Below are positions 1-5,003 of a stretch of DNA of 6,686 nucleotides, one piece after another. The notes beneath the pieces are model-generated. The model worked only from the letters and a program-made list of their open reading frames with translations. It was not told the DNA's origin and made no database searches. The position numbers and the translations under genes were made by a program. Within the stretch, counting starts at the first letter, position 1. The number at the start of each line of letters is the position of its first letter. Origin of the DNA: Nanosynbacter sp. (lineage in GTDB: Bacteria > Patescibacteriota > Saccharimonadia > Saccharimonadales > Saccharimonadaceae); contig JABZJR010000037.1 of NCBI GenBank assembly GCA_015257705.1, forward strand, positions 1-6,686, given 5' to 3'.

Positions 1-744
1 ACTCTGACGCGGCACGACTTCCTTCAATTTCTTAACAATCTCACGCCCCAAATGCTGCGATTCCGACCGATGGCACATCACGCTCAGCGAATCAACCATT
101 TCGCCCGCCACATAAAAATCGACACGCACCAAATCTTCCACTTGATAATCCGCCAACTCATAATTAAACGAACCGTAGCCGCTGGTAATAGATTTCAATT
201 GGTCATAAAAATCCGTCAACAAATTCGCAAGTGGCGCCGCAAATGAAATCAGCGCCCGCTCGTCAATGTAACTCAGGTTTTTCTGGCGACCACGCTTGCT
301 CACGATCAACTGAATCACCGCACCAATATAATCCTGCGGCACGACAATTTCACCGTCAATCCACGGCTCGCGAATCTCTTTTATCTGCGCTGGGTCGGGC
401 AATTCACTGGCAGACTTGATATCCAGCTCCTCGCCATTCGTCAGACTAACTTGATAGTCAGTACTCGGATTCGTAACAATCAAATCCAAATTATACTCAC
501 GTTCCAATCGCTCGCGAATAATGTCCATATGAAGCAGACCCAAAAATCCAATTCGCACACCGTAGCCCAGAACCGGCGAATTCTCCGGCTCGAATTGCAG
601 CGCCGAATCGCTCAGGCTCAACTTTTCAATTGCCTCTTTCAGGTCATTATAGTCTTCATTGGACACTGGGAAAAACCCCGCATAAACGAAGGGCTTGACT
701 TCTTTATAACCTGGAAGTGGCTGGACGGTAATTTTTTCAGTCAT
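1..744 (-). CDS. lepA: Elongation factor 4 (LepA), 3' half: domain III onward, partial at window edge
   Basis: This is an open frame of 248 codons from an ATG at 744 to the left edge with no stop. The translation matches EF4 from the start of domain III: PLPGYKEVKP (residues 9-18), YAGFFPVS (21-28), LGYGVRIGFLGLLHMDII (59-76), then the KRGRQKNLSYI region and, near the edge, the REIVKKLKEVVPRQ segment of the domain V-like fold. About the last 100 residues, the EF4-specific C-terminal domain, should lie outside the window. It has no GTPase domain; that is encoded at 2515-3345. EF4 is a ribosome-associated translational GTPase proposed to act on stalled or mistranslocated ribosomes or in initiation. 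An in-frame TAA at 756-754, four codons upstream, means ATG 744 is the first possible ATG start. No Shine-Dalgarno is seen. The frame shows no decay, so it is either still translated or only recently split. Confidence 0.9.
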   Translation of the reverse strand, partial: MTEKITVQPLPGYKEVKPFVYAGFFPVSNEDYNDLKEAIEKLSLSDSALQFEPENSPVLGYGVRIGFLGLLHMDIIRERLEREYNLDLIVTNPSTDYQVSLTNGEELDIKSASELPDPAQIKEIREPWIDGEIVVPQDYIGAVIQLIVSKRGRQKNLSYIDERALISFAAPLANLLTDFYDQLKSITSGYGSFNYELADYQVEDLVRVDFYVAGEMVDSLSVMCHRSESQHLGREIVKKLKEVVPRQS

Positions 745-755
745 AACTATGTATT

Positions 756-784
756 ATTATATCAGCTCAGCGTTCTTGTATAAA
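756..784 (-). promoter_or_regulatory. Putative promoter giving a near-leaderless mRNA for the lepA 3' half
   Basis: A perfect TATAAT lies on the minus strand at 761-756. Seventeen bases upstream is TTTATA (784-779), matching TTGACA at four of six positions. Only 11 nt separate the -10 box from the ATG at 744, so a start site 6-8 nt downstream of the box would leave a leader of about 4-6 nt. That fits the absence of a Shine-Dalgarno. The spacing is seen in the sequence; promoter activity is inferred. Confidence 0.5.
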
Positions 785-796
785 CGCACAGTAAAT

Positions 797-812
797 CGCT
801 CCTTACGCTCCT
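797..812. repeat. Short direct repeat (7 bp, twice) in the spacer before the lepA 3' half
   Basis: CGCTCCT occurs at 797-803 and again at 806-812, separated by TA (AGGAGCG twice on the minus strand). It lies in the 110-bp non-coding spacer between the unknown gene and the lepA 3' half. It contains AGGAG, but no convincing gene starts just downstream. The function is unknown and it may be a chance duplication. Confidence 0.35.
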
Positions 813-854
813 ATTTATTATCAGCAAAGTATTCCTTACACACTGAGGTCTAAC

Positions 855-1325
855 CTATAACTGCTCAAAAATCTTATGAGCTTGATTCTTGCCAATAACC
901 TGAACCAGTTCAGCGTAACTCATCCACCGACCGCGCTTAGCTTTGTCGCGACGATAGTCCTTCTCGTCAGTAATATCACCCTTAACTATCACATCAACAT
1001 TACGCCAAGCGACCCAAGGCATGTCATCGCTCAAAAAGCTATAATCTAAATGAACATAATTTTCGTTGATCAGTTTATAGTCTGACGATGAAAATCCGCG
1101 CGCATACAACTCGCAGAGAATAACGTCTGCTAGTTCAGCAAAGTTGTCAGCGTTGACATACAAAAAGTCATCATATTCTTCACCAAGTTCGTATGATCGA
1201 CCATTCATAAAAACACAATACAAATCATCGTCAACAATTTTCTCGTCCAACCACACACGGCGGTCGCGTGTTATCGGAATTACGCGACATCTAATCTTCT
1301 CTGTAAAGTTTTTGAAATTACTCAT
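855..1325 (-). CDS. Hypothetical protein, 156 aa, family not recognised
   Basis: I do not recognise this protein. The chosen start is ATG 1325 (MSNFKNFTEKIRCRV). An upstream in-frame TTG at 1349 would add eight residues but is less likely. The product looks soluble, with no signal peptide or membrane segment. The N-terminal half is strongly acidic (DEKIVDDD, residues 27-34; ELGEEYDDF, 46-54). An aromatic middle part includes MPWVAW (102-107), and a basic patch, YRRDKAKRGRW (124-134), precedes a likely C-terminal helix. It begins 75 bp after the mazG stop, so it may be co-transcribed with mazG. No Shine-Dalgarno is visible. The composition looks like real coding sequence, and the strand agrees with its neighbours. 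It could be an accessory protein carried with mazG, but nothing in the sequence assigns a function. Confidence 0.7.
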   Translation of the reverse strand: MSNFKNFTEKIRCRVIPITRDRRVWLDEKIVDDDLYCVFMNGRSYELGEEYDDFLYVNADNFAELADVILCELYARGFSSSDYKLINENYVHLDYSFLSDDMPWVAWRNVDVIVKGDITDEKDYRRDKAKRGRWMSYAELVQVIGKNQAHKIFEQL

Positions 1326-1400
1326 AATTGCCAACAACAGATATATCAATACCTATTTCGTGCATTTTATTACATCTGCACCTTTCAGTATTAGTATATA

Positions 1401-1715
1401 TTATTTCCACTGTCGCGTGCTATTGATCTTATGCTTCTCAAAATACACTTCCGCCAAATTGACGTCAAACCGATTTGCCAATTCCATCAAATAGTTCAGC
1501 ACGTCCGCAAACTCCTCGCGCAGATTGTCATGATTGTCAGGTTTTTTCTCATCCTTAAATCCTGTCTCTTTGCGAACTGCTTTTGCCAGCTCGCCAACTT
1601 CCTCGGCTAACAATAAGAATACTTCAGTGACAGAATTTTTATCCCAACCTTTCTCCTTACAAGTTTGATCGAGGTGTTTTTGTAATTCAGTTAAGCTTAT
1701 TGTTTGTGGATTCAT
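1401..1715 (-). CDS. MazG-like nucleotide pyrophosphohydrolase, 104 aa
   Basis: This is a small all-alpha NTP pyrophosphohydrolase of the MazG superfamily, which typically hydrolyses (d)NTPs to the monophosphate and PPi in a Mg2+-dependent reaction that removes aberrant nucleotides. The metal-binding signature is complete: E38-E39-x-x-E42 (EEVGEL) on one helix, then E68-x-x-D71 (EEFADV) followed by N74 on the next. The C-terminal EKHKINSTRQW (93-103) matches the usual KxxxNxxRxW-type tail. The length fits single-domain members rather than the two-domain MazG of about 260 aa. The start is ATG 1715, supported by GAAGGA at 1727-1722 with a 6-nt spacer. It sits between the SemiSWEET gene and the unknown gene. 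Its leader and first 10 codons are duplicated, in degraded form, at 2466-2522. The exact substrate cannot be read from the sequence. Confidence 0.9.
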   Translation of the reverse strand: MNPQTISLTELQKHLDQTCKEKGWDKNSVTEVFLLLAEEVGELAKAVRKETGFKDEKKPDNHDNLREEFADVLNYLMELANRFDVNLAEVYFEKHKINSTRQWK

Positions 1716-1742
1716 GGTTTTTCCTTCTTTAATCTTAATTAA
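1684..1742. repeat. Direct repeat copy A (59 bp): mazG leader and first codons
   Basis: Copy A covers the mazG Shine-Dalgarno region, the ATG and roughly the first 11 codons. It pairs with copy B at 2466-2522. The aligned copies differ at only a few positions in the coding part, plus a 2-nt length difference and a few substitutions in the pyrimidine-rich leader tract. Copy A is the functional one because it leads into the complete mazG gene. Confidence 0.9.
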
Positions 1743-1815
1743 CTTACACTTGATGGAATATAAACATAGCAGGAAGCAAGAATCTGCTCGCTATCCAATC
1801 CTATTTTTAATTACT

Positions 1816-1821
1816 ATTATA
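1816..1821 (-). promoter_or_regulatory. Putative -10 box for mazG
   Basis: TATAAT lies on the minus strand at 1821-1816 in a very AT-rich stretch. No good -35 hexamer is visible at 16-18 bp, so the call rests on the -10 alone. Transcription starting near 1809 would give a leader of about 94 nt before the mazG ATG. That leader contains a small possible hairpin (AGCAG at 1768-1772 facing CTGCT at 1784-1788) and ends in the GAAGGA ribosome site. Confidence 0.4.
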
Positions 1822-1887
1822 CTCTGATTTATCAAACAATATATCACTTTGGTTAAATATTTTTTCCTGTGATAGTCCAAAATCTCT

Positions 1888-1917
1888 ACCAGCAACTTTT
1901 TTTATGAAGTTGCTGGT
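1888..1917. terminator. Strong hairpin after the SemiSWEET gene, terminator-like on the plus strand
   Basis: ACCAGCAACTT (1888-1898) and AAGTTGCTGGT (1907-1917) form a perfect 11-bp stem with an 8-nt loop. On the plus strand the stem runs into TTTTGTTTATATAA, a usable T-tract, so the terminator polarity is plus. On the minus strand, where all the genes lie, the stem is followed by AGAGATTTTGG, a poor tract. It starts 16 bp past the SemiSWEET stop, so a role in ending that transcript, or only in stabilising its 3' end, is still plausible. Confidence 0.6.
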
Positions 1918-1933
1918 TTTGTTTATATAACTT

Positions 1934-2197
1934 TTATAAAGAAGTAATAAAAGTTAAACCGCCTAATATCACTCCCGCTGCATTGGGAATGATGAGGATC
2001 CAGTCTTTTTTAGGTTCTTTTGTCCAACCATAGATTACCCAAATTAAACAAGAAACTGCTGCGAATAGTGGTTGGAATGGTTGAGCTTTTTCTCCTTGTA
2101 GGTTAGCGATAATTTGTGGAATATATGCAATAAAGACAAGGATCCCAATAAAAGCTCCAATAGATCCGACAAAGCGATTAATTTTTTGTTTAGACAT
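1934..2197 (-). CDS. SemiSWEET sugar transporter, 87 aa, three transmembrane helices
   Basis: This is a member of the SemiSWEET (MtN3/PQ-loop) family: small membrane proteins that dimerise to carry mono- or disaccharides down their gradient. Three hydrophobic helices are visible at about residues 9-30, 43-58 and 66-86. Helix 1 carries the PQ motif in YIPQI (25-29). Helix 2 has LIWVIYG (51-57), with a Trp where the family lines its pocket. Helix 3 has IIPNAAGV (69-76), with the conserved pocket Asn at 72. The full length is normal. I place the start at ATG 2197 (MSKQK) rather than ATG 2209, because GAGG lies 6 nt before it. The linker LQGEKAQPFQPL resembles streptococcal and other Firmicutes members as I remember them. 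GC counted over 1934-2209 is 97 of 276 (35%), below the 51% counted in the first 120 bases of lepA. Both points suggest horizontal acquisition. The sugar carried is unknown. Confidence 0.9.
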   Translation of the reverse strand: MSKQKINRFVGSIGAFIGILVFIAYIPQIIANLQGEKAQPFQPLFAAVSCLIWVIYGWTKEPKKDWILIIPNAAGVILGGLTFITSL

Positions 2198-2203
2198 ATA
2201 ATA

Positions 2204-2213
2204 CCTCATGAGG
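2204..2213. promoter_or_regulatory. Palindrome containing the SemiSWEET ribosome-binding site
   Basis: CCTCATGAGG is a perfect 10-bp palindrome. Its minus-strand GAGG (2207-2204) sits 6 nt before ATG 2197 and decides that start. An upstream ATG (2209) is embedded in the palindrome and in frame. The symmetry could be a small operator or could fold over the ribosome site, but it may simply be chance. Confidence 0.5.
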
Positions 2214-2217
2214 TTTT

Positions 2218-2247
2218 ATTATATTATAAAGGAAAAGATGCTGTCAA
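2218..2247 (-). promoter_or_regulatory. Consensus sigma-70 promoter for the SemiSWEET gene
   Basis: A perfect TTGACA (2247-2242) is followed by an 18-bp spacer and a perfect TATAAT (2223-2218). A second overlapping TATAAT lies at 2228-2223, but its 13-bp spacing is too short. The start site would be near 2211, giving a leader of about 14 nt that still contains the GAGG site. The TTGACA overlaps the last codon and stop of the transposase remnant, so the promoter appears to use an outward -35 from the IS end. Confidence 0.75.
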
Positions 2248-2423
2248 TAATTTTGTGTAAACACTCTAGTAGAGTCTTCAAACAAAGTAACTAAGTAACG
2301 TTCCAGAGCCTCCTCGTTAGGAAAAAGAACCTTCTATTTCGTTTGACGTTTGATTTCTTTATTAAGAGACTTAATGAGTTTTGTCGAATAAATGCTATGC
2401 CAAATCTGGTAAGGAAACTGATT
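2244..2423 (-). pseudogene. IS256/mutator-family transposase remnant (C-terminal piece, decayed)
   Basis: One frame read from 2423 to the TGA at 2246-2244 gives NQFPYQIWHSIYST, KSLNKEIKRQTK, a TAG at 2336-2334, then KVLFPNEEALERYLVTLFED. This is the C-terminal signature of IS256-family (mutator) DDE transposases, which have xxYSTNLIESLNKEIKR followed by FPNEEALERYLVT. The catalytic Glu expected in the NLIES motif reads as Lys here (KLIKS). An in-frame TGA also lies just upstream at 2426-2424. After LFED the usual C-terminus is missing and the sequence passes directly into GTGTTTACACAAAATTATTG, which looks like an IS terminal repeat. The bases from 2424 to 2465 may be more of the same element, but I cannot align them. 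The element cannot be active by itself. Its family members are common in lactobacilli and streptococci. Confidence 0.8.
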
Positions 2424-2465
2424 TCAGCAATCATACGCGTCAATACTACGAACCAACGCCAAAAA

Positions 2466-2522
2466 AATTCAGTTAAGCTTATTGTTTGTAGATTCGTGGT
2501 TTCCCTTTTTAATCTTAATTAA
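2466..2522. repeat. Direct repeat copy B (57 bp): degenerate mazG 5' end fused to lepA
   Basis: Copy B matches copy A (1684-1742) from the TTAATTAAGATTAA leader to about codon 11 of mazG. On the minus strand its start codon is ACG in place of ATG and codon 3 is CTA in place of CCA. After the shared GAATT the sequence diverges into the IS-remnant region. Its upstream end is joined to lepA domain II and supplies the TAA (2517-2515) that ends the 5' half. This is a recombination or duplication scar and not a gene. Confidence 0.9.
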
Positions 2523-3345
2523 AATATCTCCCCAGTGTTACCGTATCGCCAACCCGCGCCTCGCGTGTCGTTTTTAGGTTTGTTACAATATAGCCAATTT
2601 CGCCAGTTTCAAGCGAGGGATCGGGTTGCATGGCTGGGTTAAGATGCCCGACTTCCAGCGCCAGTCCATTTGCGCCAGTCGCCATCATTCGGATAGGCTC
2701 GCCCTTTTTAATTCGCCCATCAACCACCCGCACGTATAAAATCACGCCACGATAATCGTCGTAATAGCTATCAAAAATCAATGCTCTAGTTGGATCATCA
2801 GCTTCGCCAGCTGGCGCTGGAATTTTGTCAACAACCGCATCCAAAACCTTATCTACATTTTGACCAGTTTTAGCAGAGATATGAATAATCTCACTCTCGT
2901 CGCAGCCCAACAAATTAATGACTTGCCTAGATACGCGCGGTATATCGGCGGCCGGCAGATCGACCTTATTTAACACCGGAATAATCGTCAAATCCTGCTC
3001 CATCGCCAAGTAAACATTCGATAATGTTTGCGCCTGAATTCCCTGGCTAGCATCAACCACCAATATCGCGCCCTCGCAAGCCTGCAAACTACGCGAAACT
3101 TCATAGCTAAAATCAACATGCCCCGGAGTGTCAATCAAATTCAGATCGACATTTTTATATCGCATTCGCACCGGCGCCAGCTTAATAGTGATGCCCTTTT
3201 CCCGCTCCAAATCCATCGAATCCAGCAGCTGCGATTTCATTTCGCGCTTTTCTACCGTCCCAGTCATCTCCATCATTCGATCAGCCAGCGTAGACTTGCC
3301 GTGATCAATATGAGCAATAATACAAAAATTCCGAATATTTTCCAT
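2515..3345 (-). CDS. lepA: Elongation factor 4 (LepA), 5' half: GTPase domain and domain II, truncated
   Basis: This is the N-terminal 276 residues of EF4. All five GTPase motifs are present: G1 AHIDHGKST (11-19), G2 Thr in GITIK (51-55), G3 DTPGH (72-76), G4 NKVD (126-129) and G5 SAK (157-159). The beta-barrel domain II follows (about 185-271) and ends in ARVGDTVTL. The last residues, GRYFN, run into a TAA inside the inserted repeat. A full EF4 is about 600 aa; domains III, V-like and the C-terminal domain are missing here but continue at 744-1. The start ATG 3345 overlaps the murJ stop by one base, so translation is probably coupled to murJ. The frame is undamaged, so the GTPase half may still be made. 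Whether it works alone, pairs with the other half or is non-functional cannot be read from the sequence. Confidence 0.92.
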   Translation of the reverse strand: MENIRNFCIIAHIDHGKSTLADRMMEMTGTVEKREMKSQLLDSMDLEREKGITIKLAPVRMRYKNVDLNLIDTPGHVDFSYEVSRSLQACEGAILVVDASQGIQAQTLSNVYLAMEQDLTIIPVLNKVDLPAADIPRVSRQVINLLGCDESEIIHISAKTGQNVDKVLDAVVDKIPAPAGEADDPTRALIFDSYYDDYRGVILYVRVVDGRIKKGEPIRMMATGANGLALEVGHLNPAMQPDPSLETGEIGYIVTNLKTTREARVGDTVTLGRYFN

Positions 3346-4997
3346 TAACCCTTAAACTCCAATCGTCCAAATAACACTTTTTTCAATCGTGCAAGAATCG
3401 GGTCAATTTCTGGCAATCTTAGCCACTTTGAAGCCGCGGCATACGCGCCAAAACTAACCAATGAAATGATAACGAATTTCGGAAAAGCGCTAAAGAAACT
3501 GTCATCATGATAACGAAATGGCATAATTAGCACGGCAATATAACAAACCACTCCCGTAATAGTACCCGCAATTATCATCTTAAAAATCGCTCGCACAAAC
3601 GTCATGTCGAATAATTTTGGCATTTGACGATTCATAACCGCCAAAAGAACAACCACTTCCAAAACCGCCACTGTCGATTGAGCCCAAGCCAATCCATATG
3701 CGCCCATTTTCAAGACCATTGATAGAACAATTGCTAAAATGATATTCAAAGTAATCGAGAAAATTGAAATATACAGTGGAGTTTTTGTGTCTTGGCGGGC
3801 GTAAAATGCTCGCGCGGCCATATGATAAATAGTTCGGAATAAAATTGCCACAACCAGACAGCCCAAAATTCCCGCGATCAACTGATTGCCACCATTGCGA
3901 ATAAAATGCACGACGTATCCCCTGGTAAAGAAAATCACCACCGACACTGGAAGCGCCATCCAAAAAATAATTCTTAACAGGGAACGCAGGTCTTTTTGAA
4001 ATAGGTCATTCCGACCTTCGCCCAAATGCTCAGTCAATTGAGGAAAGGCGGCATTTGAAATCGCCACACCAATAAGATTGATCGGCATCATATGAAGAGT
4101 TAAAGCCTGCTGGTATGCCCTAACCGTTCCATCGGCCAAGCGCGAAGCCAAATTTACCTCAACCAAACTAACTACATAATCCATACCCTGATCAACCGAA
4201 CGTGCTGGTAGCAAAGATAGGACTTTTCTAAAGCCCTTGTTTCGCCAATAAATTTTGAAATTGTAATCAAACCCAAGTCCAGCCAAGCCAACTGCACTGA
4301 CGATCAATTGTAAAAATGATCCCAAAACCACACCCAACGCCACGCCCATAATACCGCCGTCAAAAATCTGCCAACCGAATAAATTGACGCCGCCAGTAAA
4401 CCATACCGTACCGATAATAATACCGACGTTATATAGCATTGGCGCCAGCGCACAGAACATAAATCGCCCAACCGCTTGCTGAATACTAGCAATCACCGCT
4501 GCAACCGCAAAGATAAACGGATTCACTGCGATTACTTGCATCATACTAACCGCCAAAGCATGACCAGACTCGCTCAGACCAGGTGCAATTAAATATTTCA
4601 TCAACGGATCAGCGAAAATAATAATCAACACCGACGCTGCCATAGTTATTAGCGCCATGAAATTAATCATGCTCGAGCTAATTTGCCAAGCCGACTGCTT
4701 ATTGCCCTTGACCCAGCGCTCATTAAAAACTGGAATGAACGTCACGCTAAGCGCACCAGAAACCAGCACTGCAAACATAAAATCTGGCACCATGAAGGCT
4801 GCCGTATAAGCGTCTAGTCCAACTGGGTATCCCGCCAACGCTCCATTTTCGCTTGGCATGTAGGCGGAGTTGAGTAAACGATCACGGAAAAACCCCAGCA
4901 AGCTCGACAACAACGTCGAGCCTGCCAGGATCGTAGCAGCCAATTTCACATTAAGCCGCTGATTTATTTTCGTAACTGTACTACGAACGCGCCCCAT
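3345..4997 (-). CDS. murJ: MurJ/MviN-family lipid II flippase, 550 aa
   Basis: This polytopic inner-membrane protein of the MOP superfamily is predicted to move lipid II across the membrane for peptidoglycan synthesis. Family marks are LGFFRDR (34-40), the helix 2 block [15 protein letters not shown] (70-84) followed by [19 protein letters not shown] (309-321), and the typical [12 protein letters not shown] (396-407). Around 12-14 hydrophobic helices are spread over the length, and the size matches the family. Compared by eye with E. coli MurJ, Arg24 and Asp39 have counterparts (R38, D62), but Arg18, Arg52, Glu57 and Arg270 appear as S32, F75, S80 and T300. It is therefore a divergent member, and another lipid-linked substrate is possible. 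It begins 6 bp after ftsH with no clear Shine-Dalgarno, and its stop overlaps the lepA start (TAATG). Confidence 0.88.
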   Translation of the reverse strand: MGRVRSTVTKINQRLNVKLAATILAGSTLLSSLLGFFRDRLLNSAYMPSENGALAGYPVGLDAYTAAFMVPDFMFAVLVSGALSVTFIPVFNERWVKGNKQSAWQISSSMINFMALITMAASVLIIIFADPLMKYLIAPGLSESGHALAVSMMQVIAVNPFIFAVAAVIASIQQAVGRFMFCALAPMLYNVGIIIGTVWFTGGVNLFGWQIFDGGIMGVALGVVLGSFLQLIVSAVGLAGLGFDYNFKIYWRNKGFRKVLSLLPARSVDQGMDYVVSLVEVNLASRLADGTVRAYQQALTLHMMPINLIGVAISNAAFPQLTEHLGEGRNDLFQKDLRSLLRIIFWMALPVSVVIFFTRGYVVHFIRNGGNQLIAGILGCLVVAILFRTIYHMAARAFYARQDTKTPLYISIFSITLNIILAIVLSMVLKMGAYGLAWAQSTVAVLEVVVLLAVMNRQMPKLFDMTFVRAIFKMIIAGTITGVVCYIAVLIMPFRYHDDSFFSAFPKFVIISLVSFGAYAAASKWLRLPEIDPILARLKKVLFGRLEFKG

Positions 4998-5003
4998 AAT
5001 ATT

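Larger units (their letters stand above)
745..2514. other. Accessory insert of about 1.77 kb splitting lepA
   Basis: This segment separates the two halves of one EF4 protein. The left limit is the base before the ATG of the 3' half. The right limit is where the 5' half stops, inside a repeat that belongs to the insert and extends to 2522. It carries, in transcription order, a partial mazG leader copy, an IS256-type transposase remnant, a SemiSWEET gene, a hairpin, a MazG-like gene and an unknown gene, all on the same strand as lepA. I see no integrase, no intact transposase, no clear target-site duplication and no intein or intron features. The edges are set by loss of EF4 similarity and may be off by several bases. 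Confidence 0.8.

Noticed and set aside
754..789. Ten-codon leader ORF (GTG at 789 to TAA at 757) with AAGGAG upstream, before the lepA 3' half
   Set aside because: It is too short to support, uses a GTG start and overlaps the better-supported promoter.
1326..1349. Longer start (TTG at 1349) for the unknown gene
   Set aside because: It uses a weak start codon with no ribosome site. ATG 1325 gives a natural soluble N-terminus.
1401..1715. MazG as part of a mazEF toxin-antitoxin or phage-defence cassette
   Set aside because: No toxin or antitoxin partner is recognisable nearby. The unknown neighbour shows no toxin features I can identify.
1768..1788. Riboswitch or T-box in the mazG leader
   Set aside because: Only a 5-bp stem (AGCAG/CTGCT) is visible. 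There is no conserved core, specifier or antiterminator.
742..2517. Intein or self-splicing intron splitting lepA
   Set aside because: The 5' half ends in a stop inside the insert and the insert carries separate genes in their own frames. There are no intein motifs, no reverse transcriptase and no visible group I or II intron core.
745..2522. Target-site duplication at the insert ends
   Set aside because: Sequences at the two lepA edges share only GATAT, which is not significant in AT-rich DNA.
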